From Paractinoplanes pyxinae (GTDB lineage: Bacteria > Actinomycetota > Actinomycetes > Mycobacteriales > Micromonosporaceae), in the NCBI RefSeq assembly GCF_026626335.1, contig NZ_JAPNTZ010000004.1, positions 599,340 through 663,339 on the forward strand: a stretch of DNA of 64,000 nucleotides, written 5' to 3'. The notes under the pieces were generated by a model that saw only the letters and a list, made by a program, of their open reading frames with translations, was not told the origin of the DNA and did not search any database. Shown here piece by piece: positions 25,229 through 33,348 of this stretch. The translations under genes were made by a program, and so were the position numbers. Position 1 is the first letter of the stretch. Every line of letters starts with the position of its first letter.

Positions 25229-27691
25229 GTGACCTTCGTGGACTTCGGAGCCGCCCTGCTGGTCACCGGGGACCCCGGCGCGGGCAAGACCACGTACCTG
25301 AGGGCCCTGGCCGAACGCGCGGACGGCGCGCGGGTGTTGTGGGCGCACGGCGGCGCCGCCGACTACCAGGCGCTCGACCAGTTGCTGACGCCGCTGCACG
25401 ACGAGTTGGGGCCGGACGACCCCCTGCGGATCGCGCTCGGCCTGGCCGGTGGCCCCGAGCCGGCGCTGATGCGGGTCTCGCACGCGACCGTCGCCCTGCT
25501 GCGCCACGCGGCGGAACGGCAGCCGCTGCTGGCGCTGATCGACGCGGGCGAAATCCTGGACGAGAAGAGCGCGCGGGTGCTGACGTTCGCCGCGCGCCGC
25601 CTGGCCGGCAGCCGGATCGCCATGATCTTCGCGGCGCGGGCCGGCTCGCCGCACGACCTGCTGCTGCGGGCCGGGCTGCCCGAGCACCGGATCGAGCCGC
25701 TCGACGCCGGGGCCGCGGCCCGGCTGATCAGGGAAAGGCACCCGGCGGTGGCCGGGCACGTGCTCGAGCGGATCGTGGCCGAGGCCGGCGGCAACCCGGG
25801 CGCCCTGCTCGAACACGCGGCCGCGCTCACCGCCGGGCAGCTGTCCGGGGCCGAGCCGGTGCCGTCGCCGCTGCCGGTGGGGGAGGGAGTCCGGGCCCGT
25901 ACGGCCGCCCTCCTCGCCGGGTTCCCGGCGCCCACCCGTGAGGTGCTGCTGCTGGCCGCCCTGGACGAGACCGGCGACCTGACGGCCGTCCGGGCCGCGG
26001 CGGGCGGGGCCGACGTCCTGGCCGCGCTGGCGCCGGCCGTCGAGCGCGGCTACCTCCGGGTCGACGAGCGCGCCCGCATCCTGCGGTTCGGGCCGGTGCT
26101 GCCGCGGGCGGCGGTCGTCGGGCACGCGGCCGACCCGCAGACCCGGCGGGCCCACCGGGCGCTGGCCGCTGTGTGGGCGCACGACCCGGACCGGCACCTG
26201 CGGCACCTGGCCGCCGCCGGGGGCAGCACGAACGCCGAACGGGCGGCCCGGCTGCGGACCGCCGCCGAGTCCGCGATCCTGCGCGGCGGGACGGGGGCCG
26301 CGATCGAGTCCCTGACCCGGGCGGCCGAGCTGACCCCGGACGCCGGATTGCGGGCGCGGTGGACGCTCGAGGCAGCGTGCCTGCGGGCCGGCCTCGACGA
26401 CGATCTCGCGGCGGCGCACCGGCAGCTGGTTGCGGCCATTGAGACGTACGGGAAAAAGCTGGACCCGGCCCTGGCCGGCGCGCTGCACACCTTGGCCGTC
26501 ACCTGCTGGCTCTCGGGCGACCCGGCGCAGTGGCAAGCGTTCGAGCGCGTGACGGCCCGTTGTGATCCCGGCCCGCCGGTCGGCTTGCGGATAGTCGCCG
26601 CCGGCCTCGGCAACCCGGTGGCGCTGACCGCGGAGCTGCTGGACGAGATCGACGCGGCCGCCGCCCGGCTCGACGACGAAGATCCGGTCACTATTACGCG
26701 TACGGCGTTGGCCTGCATTTATGCCGACCGGCTGGCCGCCTGCCGGGTGCCGCTGGCGCGGGTGATCGACGGCGGCCCGGCGGCCCTCGCTTCGCCCGCG
26801 ACCGTCCCGGCCGGATTCGACCGATGGCACTCCGGGCAGTGGGACGAACTGCTCGACCTGACCGCGTCCGGAACAGCCGGGCGCGACCGAGCCGTCCTCG
26901 GCTCCCTACGGGCGCTGGTGGCGGTGGCCCGGGGCGACGCGGCGCCGGCCGAGCTTCCCGGGACGGCCGTCGGCGAACAGTTCGCCAACCAGGTGTGGGC
27001 GCTGGCGGCGATCGGGGCCGGGGATCACGCCGAGGCCTACCGGCAGGCGGCCGCGATCAGTCGGGCCGGCACGCTCGCGCCGTACACGCCGCACGCCCTG
27101 TGGGTGCTGTTCGAACTGGTCGAAGGGGCACTCGGCGCGGGCCTGCGCAAGGAGGCGGAAGCCCACGTCGAGGCGATGCGACGGGCGGGGCTGGCGGCTG
27201 TCTCGCCACGGCTCGCTCTGGTGGTGGGCGGCTGCGCGGCCATGGTGTCGGACGACCCGGACGCGTACGCGGCGGCGGTGGCCGTGCCCGAGGCCGAAAG
27301 GTGGCCGTTCGACCTGGGCCGGGTCCACTTGGCGTACGGGCGGCACCTGCGCCGCCACCGCCGGTCCGCAGCCGCGCGGGCCCAGCTCGCCTCGGCCCTC
27401 GAGATCTTCGAACGGCTGGGCGCCCGCCCGTGGATCCGGCAGGCCGCCGGCGAACTACGCGCCGAGGGCGGCGCCTCCGGCCTCCTAGCCGAAGGCGCCC
27501 TCTCGCCGCAGGAACGGCGGATAGCGGAACTGGCCGCGGCCGGTCTGACCAACAAACAGATCGCGGCTGAGACGGGATTGTCGTCCCGCACGGTCGGCAA
27601 CCATCTCTACCGCGTCTTCCCGAAACTGGGCATCACGTCACGAGCGGCATTGCGGGACGCGCTCAGCAGTTGGTGGCGACGCCCTTCTTGA
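25229..27691 (+). CDS. Large LuxR-family ATPase regulator with degenerate Walker B
   Basis: About 820 residues, a paralogue of the regulator at 18249 along its whole length (shared SPRLALVVGG, WPFDLGRVHLAYGRHLRR, FERLGARPW and C-terminal LuxR domain with LTNKQIAAETGLSSRTVGNHL). Walker A is intact (GDPGAGKT, 14-21). The Walker B region reads LLALIDAGEILD in place of the usual LLVVDDLxWxD, so the second acidic residue is lost and ATP hydrolysis may be impaired. GTG 25229 is chosen by analogy with the paralogue. It diverges from the repeat-bearing regulator 145 bp away and overlaps the LTD gene by 29 bp at its 3' end. Confidence 0.88.
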   Translation: MTFVDFGAALLVTGDPGAGKTTYLRALAERADGARVLWAHGGAADYQALDQLLTPLHDELGPDDPLRIALGLAGGPEPALMRVSHATVALLRHAAERQPLLALIDAGEILDEKSARVLTFAARRLAGSRIAMIFAARAGSPHDLLLRAGLPEHRIEPLDAGAAARLIRERHPAVAGHVLERIVAEAGGNPGALLEHAAALTAGQLSGAEPVPSPLPVGEGVRARTAALLAGFPAPTREVLLLAALDETGDLTAVRAAAGGADVLAALAPAVERGYLRVDERARILRFGPVLPRAAVVGHAADPQTRRAHRALAAVWAHDPDRHLRHLAAAGGSTNAERAARLRTAAESAILRGGTGAAIESLTRAAELTPDAGLRARWTLEAACLRAGLDDDLAAAHRQLVAAIETYGKKLDPALAGALHTLAVTCWLSGDPAQWQAFERVTARCDPGPPVGLRIVAAGLGNPVALTAELLDEIDAAAARLDDEDPVTITRTALACIYADRLAACRVPLARVIDGGPAALASPATVPAGFDRWHSGQWDELLDLTASGTAGRDRAVLGSLRALVAVARGDAAPAELPGTAVGEQFANQVWALAAIGAGDHAEAYRQAAAISRAGTLAPYTPHALWVLFELVEGALGAGLRKEAEAHVEAMRRAGLAAVSPRLALVVGGCAAMVSDDPDAYAAAVAVPEAERWPFDLGRVHLAYGRHLRRHRRSAAARAQLASALEIFERLGARPWIRQAAGELRAEGGASGLLAEGALSPQERRIAELAAAGLTNKQIAAETGLSSRTVGNHLYRVFPKLGITSRAALRDALSSWWRRPS

Positions 27692-28115
27692 ACTTGCACG
27701 AGTTGATCGTCTTGCCGGTGGCGCTGCGCAAAGTAGCGGTGTCGCCGGTGTTGTTCCAGATGTAGTTGCCGGAACCCCAGTACCGGTCGGTGGCGGCCGG
27801 CTTGCCGTTGGTGCCCTTACCGGTGTGCACCGTCACCGACTTGCCGGGGTTCAACACGTACGGGCCGAAGGTGTAAACGTGATTGGCGGCGTCGCGGACC
27901 GTGAAACCCTTGAGCTGAATGGCCTTCTTGGTGCTGTTGGACAGCCGGAACCATTCCGCGTTCAGACTGGCGTTGCTGCGAGTGTCCTTGCCCGGCGAGT
28001 CGTAGTAGATCCGGCTGAAATAGACCGGAGCCTCAGCCGCCAAAGCCGGCGTGGCCACAGCAACACTCAGGAGCGAGGCCGCGATAGAGGCCCCAACCAG
28101 AAACTTCTTCTTCAC
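27663..28115 (-). CDS. Secreted lamin-tail-domain (LTD) protein
   Basis: A 150-residue protein with a Sec signal peptide (KKKFLVGASIAASLL, cleavage likely after TPALA) and a single LTD immunoglobulin-like beta sandwich: YFSRIYYDSPG, NAEWFRLSNSTKKAIQLKGFTVRD and a glycine-rich NPGKSVTVHTGKG turn. Bacterial LTD proteins are cell-surface or secreted and often bind partners or nucleic acids, but the role is open. GTG 28115 follows GGAAGG by eight bases and places the lysines directly at the N-terminus; ATG 28133 lacks a ribosome-binding site. A final Cys pair (NSC...TNC) may form a disulfide. Confidence 0.85.
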   Translation of the reverse strand: MKKKFLVGASIAASLLSVAVATPALAAEAPVYFSRIYYDSPGKDTRSNASLNAEWFRLSNSTKKAIQLKGFTVRDAANHVYTFGPYVLNPGKSVTVHTGKGTNGKPAATDRYWGSGNYIWNNTGDTATLRSATGKTINSCKFKKGVATNC

Positions 28116-28133
28116 CGCGTCTGCCTTCCACAT

Positions 28134-28652
28134 AGAACGGAGCCAGATGATGCTGCACCACTTAACGGCGTTTCCCGGCAAAGGCAGTTCGGCCGACCGG
28201 TCAATCCCTGGAACCGATCAGCCGCCGTAAATCAGCGCGCGGTGGTCTGCGGGGGCCGTTACGGTCGCCCGGTGTTCGTTCGGTGGTCGGTTCTTCGTCG
28301 GAGGCGTCGGCTTGGTGGGTGGGGCTTTCTTGCGCTGGGACGGCCCTTATCTCGCTGTCGCGTCGTGGTCGGCGCTTCTCTGGTTGCATGGGGTCGCCTC
28401 GTAGACCCGTGCGGGTGGGCGGTCTGGCTGCCGCGCTGGGGACGAAGCTGGGCGGCTCTCTCACCCGGGCGGACCTGGGTGGTGGGTTGCGCGTTCGCAC
28501 CGTGCCGCTTGCGGTCGTGTCTCTCACGGAGACACGCCTGAACTGGGCCGTCTTGGCAGCGGGCTTCGCCCTTACACCGTGTCGGTTGCGGACGGAATGA
28601 CCTACCTCCGGTCCATGCCGGCCCATCCTCCGGTGGCGCCCTCTCATAGCCT
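28134..28652. other. Non-coding interval with short hairpins, no convincing gene
   Basis: No frame here shows the third-position G/C bias or family motifs of the neighbours; the open frames on both strands are arginine- or tryptophan-rich translations typical of noncoding G+C-rich DNA. A perfect 7-bp stem with a 5-base loop, GTGTCTC-TCACG-GAGACAC, lies at 28517-28535. The interval ends where the IS3-type relic begins and may be old element-associated DNA. Confidence 0.6.
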
Positions 28653-28896
28653 GCCGTTGAACGGCTCATGCGCCGGGCCGGGCTGCGCGGTGTCGTGTGT
28701 GGCGAGACACGGGGGAACTCGATCGCTGACCAGCGGTGGCCCGGGCCAAAATGCGTTCCGTCGCCTATGACTAAGCCGCGGCGCCCGATACCGGTCCAAG
28801 GCGATCGCGGACGCCTGCGCCTCGGCCGGAGTCTGCCAGTCGATGAGCAAGGTCGGTGGCTCGGCCGACAACGCCCTGGCCGGCCGCATGAACTCG
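28653..28896 (+). pseudogene. Decayed IS3-type transposase (OrfB) relic
   Basis: Two fragments in different frames resemble IS3-family OrfB. The first (28653 to about 28770) reads VERLMRRAGLRGVVCGETR, like the segment before the integrase core that usually runs MRDxGLxGVxRGKxxRTT. The second (about 28780-28896, shifted by one frame) reads YRSKAIADACASAGVCQSMS and then KVGGSADNALA, like the C-terminal integrase motif QYTSxxFxxxCxxxGIxQSMSxxGxxxDNALAE. The DDE core between them has been deleted and the catalytic acidic residues are gone. No inverted repeats or target duplication were identified. This marks an old insertion between the LTD and PrsW genes. Confidence 0.75.
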
Positions 28897-28925
28897 TGTC
28901 CGAGATCCGCGGTCGGGGCCGCATG

Positions 28926-29729
28926 TCAGGCTGCCGTCGGGGTGGGCGGATTGGCCAGAGTGGGGGAGAGGGCCTGGTCGCGGGTGGACAGGCGGTGGGC
29001 GGTCAGGGTCAGCAGGGCCAGGCTGAGGGCGCCGATGATGATGTAGGCCGGGATGGTGGCGAAAGAGTCCCAGGAGGCGTGCAGGGCGACCGCCACGGCG
29101 AAGGTGGCTGCGAACGTGGCCAAGCCGGGTAGGGACCAGCGGCGGTTGGCGGCGGCCCACAGGGCGGTTGCGGTCAGGCCGGTCCAGGCCATGTGGGCGG
29201 CCGGGCTGAGGACGCCGCGCAGCAGGAGCAGGCCGTCCACGGCGTGCAGGTTGCCCTGGCTCTGCACCAACGCGACAAAGGCGTAGCCCATGGTTTCCAG
29301 GGCGGCGAAGCCGGCGCCGCAGGCCACGCCGACCAGCAGGCCGTCGGCCGGGCGGCGGTGGCGGGTGAACAGCAGCACGGCCAGCGGCGCGATCAGTTTG
29401 GCCGACTCCTCGATCAGGCCGACCGCCACCATCGGCAGCGTGCCCAGCTCGTGCAGGGTGTCGAACTCGAGCGTGCCGGCCGCGGTGATGCCGATCAGGC
29501 CGCCGACGAAGGCGATCAGCGCCACCGTGCCGCCGTCGACCGAGAAGGTGAGCCGGCGGCCGCGAATGAAGGTGACGAACACCGCCGGCACCAGGGCCGC
29601 GCCCAGCAGCAGCGACGCCGGCACGAGGTTGGGGTTCTGGGTGTGTACGAGCGTGCGGCGCAGGATCTCGAACAGGGCGCCGCCCGCCACCAGGACCAGA
29701 AGCCAGGTTCCTCTCGGTGGCTGTCGCAT
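28926..29729 (-). CDS. PrsW-family intramembrane metalloprotease
   Basis: A 267-residue membrane protein with about eight hydrophobic segments and the PrsW signatures: EESAK (in VGLIEESAKLIAPL), the ETMGYAF segment, and HASWDS, which supplies a metal-ligating His. PrsW proteases cleave anti-sigma factors within the membrane in Bacillus; most actinobacterial paralogues have unknown substrates. ATG 29729 follows GGAGGA by six bases. No sigma/anti-sigma pair adjoins it. Just downstream lies the IS3-type relic. Confidence 0.9.
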   Translation of the reverse strand: MRQPPRGTWLLVLVAGGALFEILRRTLVHTQNPNLVPASLLLGAALVPAVFVTFIRGRRLTFSVDGGTVALIAFVGGLIGITAAGTLEFDTLHELGTLPMVAVGLIEESAKLIAPLAVLLFTRHRRPADGLLVGVACGAGFAALETMGYAFVALVQSQGNLHAVDGLLLLRGVLSPAAHMAWTGLTATALWAAANRRWSLPGLATFAATFAVAVALHASWDSFATIPAYIIIGALSLALLTLTAHRLSTRDQALSPTLANPPTPTAA

Positions 29730-29957
29730 GGGGGTTCCTCCGGTCAGGTGAGGGGACGGTCTTTCCAGTACAGGAAGCCGGGACGGCCGAGCCAAGGTGG
29801 AACACGGCCACCGGGCGCCGGCGAACGGTGGGTACCCGGACGCCGACAGCGCCGAGCCGTTTCGTATCCCGCGTCTCAGGTGACGCGCGTCATGTGCGGC
29901 CGGGGATACTGCATCTGAGCGATGTCCGGGGCTTGGGCGGTGCCGCAGATTGAGGCC

Positions 29958-31238
29958 ATGAACGCTTTCCCCGAGGTGCCCGACGAGGTTCTGCGGCGTG
30001 TCCGCCAGGCCGCCGCCGATCTGGAGACCGGCCTGGACCGGCTGGCCGGGCGCGACACCGGATTGGCCGTACGACTGGAAGTCCTCGATCGAACCGGGTC
30101 CATGATGGACACGCTGTTCGAGCTGACCGTGGCGCCCGAGCCGCCGCTGCCCGCCGCCGTGGCCGAGGCCCTGGCCGCCGGTCTGGGCGGGGTGGCGGCG
30201 CTGCTCGACCCGGGCGGCCGACTGATCGCCGCGCATCCGGCCGGTCCGGTGGCCGCCGCGCCCGAGCTGGTGCAGCAGGCGGCGGCCGATCCGGGCCACG
30301 TGATCGCCGAGGCCGGCGTTTCCTTCCGGTACGCGGTGTCGGTGGCGACCGTGGCCCGGTCCGAGGGCACTGTGCTGCTCGTCCGCCGTACCCCGCTCAC
30401 CGACGACGAAGTGGCCGCGCTGCGCCGGGCCGCGCACGTCCTGGCTGCGCTCCGCATCCGGCAGAACGCTTTGCTTCAGGCGTACGAGGAAATGCGCACC
30501 GACCTGCTGACCGAGCTGCTCGCCGCGAGCCGCCCGCTGTCCCGGCCGGTGCGGGTGCTGGCCGAGGCCCGCCGGTTCCCGCTCGACCGGCAGTGCGTGG
30601 TGGTGGCGATCGACGGCGACGCCGCGCTGGGCCGGGTCGTGGCCGACGCCGCGGCGCTGCTGGGCGGGGTGGGCGGCCGGCACGACGAGGTGCCGGTGGC
30701 CGTCCTGCCCGGCGACGACCCGCAGGCGGTGGTCGAGGCGCTGGCGGCCCGGATGCGCCGGGTCACCGGCCGGACCGCGCGGATGTGCGCCTCCGACCTG
30801 GCCGACCCGGCCCGGGGCACGCTGCCGGCGGCGTTCGAGGCGGCCCGGCACGGCCTGGCCCTGCTGCGCGCGGCCGGCTCGGACCACCGCTGCGCCACCA
30901 CTCGCGAGCTCGCCCTGTACCGCCCGCTGTTCGACCCGGAGCGCTCGGGCGACGTGCGTGACCTGCTCGACGGCGCGTTGCGGCCGCTGCTCGACTACGA
31001 ACGGGAGCACCGCATCGACCTCGTGCAGACGGTTCACGTCTTCCTGGCCACCGGCGGCAACGCCAGCCAGGCGGCGCGTCGCCTGTTCATCCACCCCAAC
31101 ACCATGACCAAGCGCCTGGACCGGGTGGCCCGGCTGCTCGGCGACGGCTGGCAGGACGGGGTCGCCGGCCTGCGCCTGCGCCTCGCCCTGCACCTGCGGT
31201 CCCTGGGAGCTTCCGACGCGTACGCCGAGGCCGGTTAA
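29958..31238 (+). CDS. PucR/CdaR-type helix-turn-helix regulator
   Basis: A 426-residue regulator with the C-terminal PucR helix-turn-helix (LVQTVHVFLATGGNASQAARRLFIHPNTMTKRLDRVARLLG). The central section resembles the GGDEF-derived domain of CdaR proteins, without a catalytic motif, and the N-terminal part (about 1-170) a sensor domain. Such proteins usually activate catabolic genes in response to a substrate. ATG 29958 follows TTGAGG. It converges with the secreted hydrolase (4-bp overlap). Targets are not identifiable here; the divergent PrsW gene is 228 bp away. Confidence 0.88.
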   Translation: MNAFPEVPDEVLRRVRQAAADLETGLDRLAGRDTGLAVRLEVLDRTGSMMDTLFELTVAPEPPLPAAVAEALAAGLGGVAALLDPGGRLIAAHPAGPVAAAPELVQQAAADPGHVIAEAGVSFRYAVSVATVARSEGTVLLVRRTPLTDDEVAALRRAAHVLAALRIRQNALLQAYEEMRTDLLTELLAASRPLSRPVRVLAEARRFPLDRQCVVVAIDGDAALGRVVADAAALLGGVGGRHDEVPVAVLPGDDPQAVVEALAARMRRVTGRTARMCASDLADPARGTLPAAFEAARHGLALLRAAGSDHRCATTRELALYRPLFDPERSGDVRDLLDGALRPLLDYEREHRIDLVQTVHVFLATGGNASQAARRLFIHPNTMTKRLDRVARLLGDGWQDGVAGLRLRLALHLRSLGASDAYAEAG

Positions 31239-32065
31239 CGGACCGACCGGATGGCCTTGACCAGGACGTCCGTGACGGGTTGCGGGTTCGACACGAGGGT
31301 CAGGTGCGACCCGCCATTGTAGACGGTGACCTCTGACTTGGCCCGCTTGGCCATCGCCAGTTCCGACGCGGGCGTGATGATCTGGTCGCCGCTGCTGATG
31401 AAGTACCAGGACGGGATGGTCTTCCACCCGGCGTACTTGGACGGCGTGCCGAACGCCTCGGTCGAGGCGCCCCGCTGCGACGCCCACAGCAGACGGGCCT
31501 GCTCGCGGGGCAGCGAGTTGCCGAAGTGGTTGACGAAGATTTTCTCTTTGAGGTAAAGCTCCTGCTGGCCGGCCGGGGCGCCCGGGTACGTGGTGGTGTC
31601 GAACAGTTGCGCGGCCGGCAGCTGGTTGAGGATGGAGTCGGCGCCGCTGAGCGACCCGTTCGTCTCACCGACGGCCGGCGCGGCGGCATCCACGTACACG
31701 AGGGCCTTGACGTTCTTGACCTGGGCCGACGCGTTGGTGATGACGGAACCGCCGTACGAGTGACCGGCCAGCACGACCGGCCCCTTGACCGACTTCAGGA
31801 AGTCGGCCACGTACTGCGAGTCGGTGGTCAGGTTCTCGACCGGGTTGGCGATGGCCCGCACCTTGCAGCCGGCCCGCTGCAGCCGGCTGACCTCGCCGCT
31901 CCAGCTGGACGTGTCGGCCCAGGCGCCGTGCACGAGAACGACGGTGACCTTGGCTCCGTCTCCGCGGCAGGCGTTGAGCCGTCCGGCGGCGGCCTCCGAA
32001 ACTCCCGGCAGAGCGAGGGCGGCGACAGCGACCGTGCTGACGCCGGCGATCAGAAGTTTTCTCAT
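31235..32065 (-). CDS. Secreted alpha/beta hydrolase
   Basis: A 276-residue alpha/beta hydrolase with a Sec signal peptide (RKLLIAGVSTVAVAALALPG, cleavage after SEAAA or similar). The oxyanion loop is LVHGAWADTSSW, the nucleophile elbow GHSYGG, and a likely catalytic His lies in NGGSHLTLVS, with an acid in SSGDQIITP. These features match the salicylate esterase or EstC-like group of actinobacterial secreted esterases. ATG 32065 is chosen because it starts the signal peptide. It ends against the PucR regulator and is divergent from the LacI gene. Confidence 0.9.
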   Translation of the reverse strand: MRKLLIAGVSTVAVAALALPGVSEAAAGRLNACRGDGAKVTVVLVHGAWADTSSWSGEVSRLQRAGCKVRAIANPVENLTTDSQYVADFLKSVKGPVVLAGHSYGGSVITNASAQVKNVKALVYVDAAAPAVGETNGSLSGADSILNQLPAAQLFDTTTYPGAPAGQQELYLKEKIFVNHFGNSLPREQARLLWASQRGASTEAFGTPSKYAGWKTIPSWYFISSGDQIITPASELAMAKRAKSEVTVYNGGSHLTLVSNPQPVTDVLVKAIRSVR

Positions 32066-32173
32066 GGGCCAAGTAGAGGACCGCGCGGCCTCCGCGGGGA
32101 TGTGCACAGCCGCCACCGTTGCGGCCCGGGCGGTGGCGGATCACGACGACTTGAACAACCTCTGGACTTAACG

Positions 32174-32205
32174 CGGCCGAAATGTTGCGATACTGCTTTC
32201 GGCCG
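32174..32205 (+). promoter_or_regulatory. Inverted repeat upstream of the LacI gene
   Basis: Nine-base arms CGGCCGAAA (32174-32182) and TTTCGGCCG (32197-32205) flank a 14-bp spacer, 14 bp before the LacI start. The arms contain CGAAA and TTTCG, the half-sites seen in the operator at 33244, so the site may mediate autoregulation; it could also fold in the mRNA leader. Confidence 0.5.
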
Positions 32206-32219
32206 AGCGGAGGCACCGG

Positions 32220-33227
32220 GTGGAGAGAGCTCAGCGCGCGACACTGGCCGCGGTCGCCCGGGAGGCCGGGGTCTCGGTGCCCACGGTCTCCAAGGTGGTC
32301 AACGGGCGTACGGACGTGGCCCCGGAGACCCGGGCGAGGATCGAGTCGTTGCTCGTACGGCACGGCTATGTCGCCCGCGGCGCCGGCGGGGTTCAGCCCG
32401 CGGCGCGCACGGTCGACCTGGTCTTCGACGCCATGCAGACGCCCAACAACCTTGACATCATGCACGGCGCGCTCGAGGCCGCGGCGGCCGAGGACGTGGA
32501 CGTCGTCGTGGGCACCCTGCCCGACGACCAGCTCGGCGCGTCGTGGGCCCGGCGGATGGCCGCCGCCCGCCGCGAGGGGCTGATCCTGGTCACCTCGGAC
32601 ATCAACCTGCAGCAGGCCCGGCACTTCGCCGAGCAGCACATCCCGGTGGTCACGATCGACCCGGTCAACCTGCCCAACCCGGACGTGCCCAGCGTCGGCG
32701 CCACCAACTTCAACGGCGGCATGGCGGCCACCACCCACCTGCTCGAGCTGGGCCACCGCCGGATCGGGTTCATCGAGGGACCGCCGGGCGCCATGGTCGC
32801 GATCGCCCGCCTGCACGGCTATCACGCCGCTCTGGCCCAGCGCGGCTTGACCAGCGAGCCCGAGCTGATGATGGCCGGCCCGTTCGAGTTCGACACCGGC
32901 TTCACGGCCGCCCTGGAGCTGCTGGGGCGCAGCCCGCGCCCGACCGCCCTGTTCGCCTCGAACGACAGCCAGGCCCTGGGCGCGATCGAGGCCGCCCGCA
33001 CGCTGGGCCTGCGCGTGCCCGAGGACGTCAGCATCGTCGGGTTCGACGACATCTCGGCCGCCCAGTGGTCGGCGCCGCCGCTGACCACCGTCCGGCAGCC
33101 GTTCGCCGAGATGGGCCGGGTCGCCATGCGCAACCTGCTGCGCCTGGTCGCGGGGGAGGAGCTGGCGTCGCCCCGGATCGAGCTGGCCACCCGGTTGATC
33201 ATCCGGAAGTCGACGGCCGCGGTCTGA
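32220..33227 (+). CDS. LacI-family repressor of the xylo-oligosaccharide operon
   Basis: A 335-residue LacI/GalR regulator. The N-terminal helix-turn-helix and hinge are canonical (TLAAVAREAGVSVPTVSKVVNGR, then a variable hinge), followed by a type-1 periplasmic-binding-protein-like effector domain (LILVTSDINL, HRRIGFIEGPP, PTALFASNDSQALGAI, VPEDVSIVGFDDISAAQWSAPPLTTVRQPF). It lies just before the sugar transporter and GH120 genes, and a palindrome of LacI type (33244-33259) lies next to their promoter, so it is almost surely their regulator. The effector is probably a xylo-oligosaccharide, which is inference. Start GTG 32220. Confidence 0.92.
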   Translation: MERAQRATLAAVAREAGVSVPTVSKVVNGRTDVAPETRARIESLLVRHGYVARGAGGVQPAARTVDLVFDAMQTPNNLDIMHGALEAAAAEDVDVVVGTLPDDQLGASWARRMAAARREGLILVTSDINLQQARHFAEQHIPVVTIDPVNLPNPDVPSVGATNFNGGMAATTHLLELGHRRIGFIEGPPGAMVAIARLHGYHAALAQRGLTSEPELMMAGPFEFDTGFTAALELLGRSPRPTALFASNDSQALGAIEAARTLGLRVPEDVSIVGFDDISAAQWSAPPLTTVRQPFAEMGRVAMRNLLRLVAGEELASPRIELATRLIIRKSTAAV

Positions 33228-33243
33228 TTTTTCCGGAACGGCC

Positions 33244-33259
33244 TTCGAAAGTTTTCGAA
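33244..33259 (+). promoter_or_regulatory. LacI-type operator
   Basis: The palindrome TTCGAAAGTTTTCGAA has perfect 7-bp arms around a GT centre and contains the CGAAA-N2-TTTCG core typical of LacI-family operators in actinomycete xylan-utilisation genes. It ends four bases before the -35 element, so a bound repressor would occlude RNA polymerase. Confidence 0.85.
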
Positions 33260-33262
33260 CCC

Positions 33263-33291
33263 TTGACATGACCTTTTCGCAATCTTACGTT
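33263..33291 (+). promoter_or_regulatory. Sigma-70-type promoter of the xylo-oligosaccharide operon
   Basis: A perfect -35 TTGACA (33263-33268), a 17-bp spacer and a -10 TACGTT (33286-33291) precede the binding-protein gene. Transcription would start near 33298, giving a leader of about 50 bases. Confidence 0.8.
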
Positions 33292-33348
33292 AACGCCAGC
33301 TCGCCCTCGGCTTCCCGCCTCCCGGCTTCGAGTACGGAGTTCAACGTG

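Noticed and set aside
28201..28647. Minus-strand frame of 148 codons
   Set aside because: Arg/Pro-rich with no motif, lying in decayed DNA beside the transposase relic; a chance frame in G+C-rich sequence.
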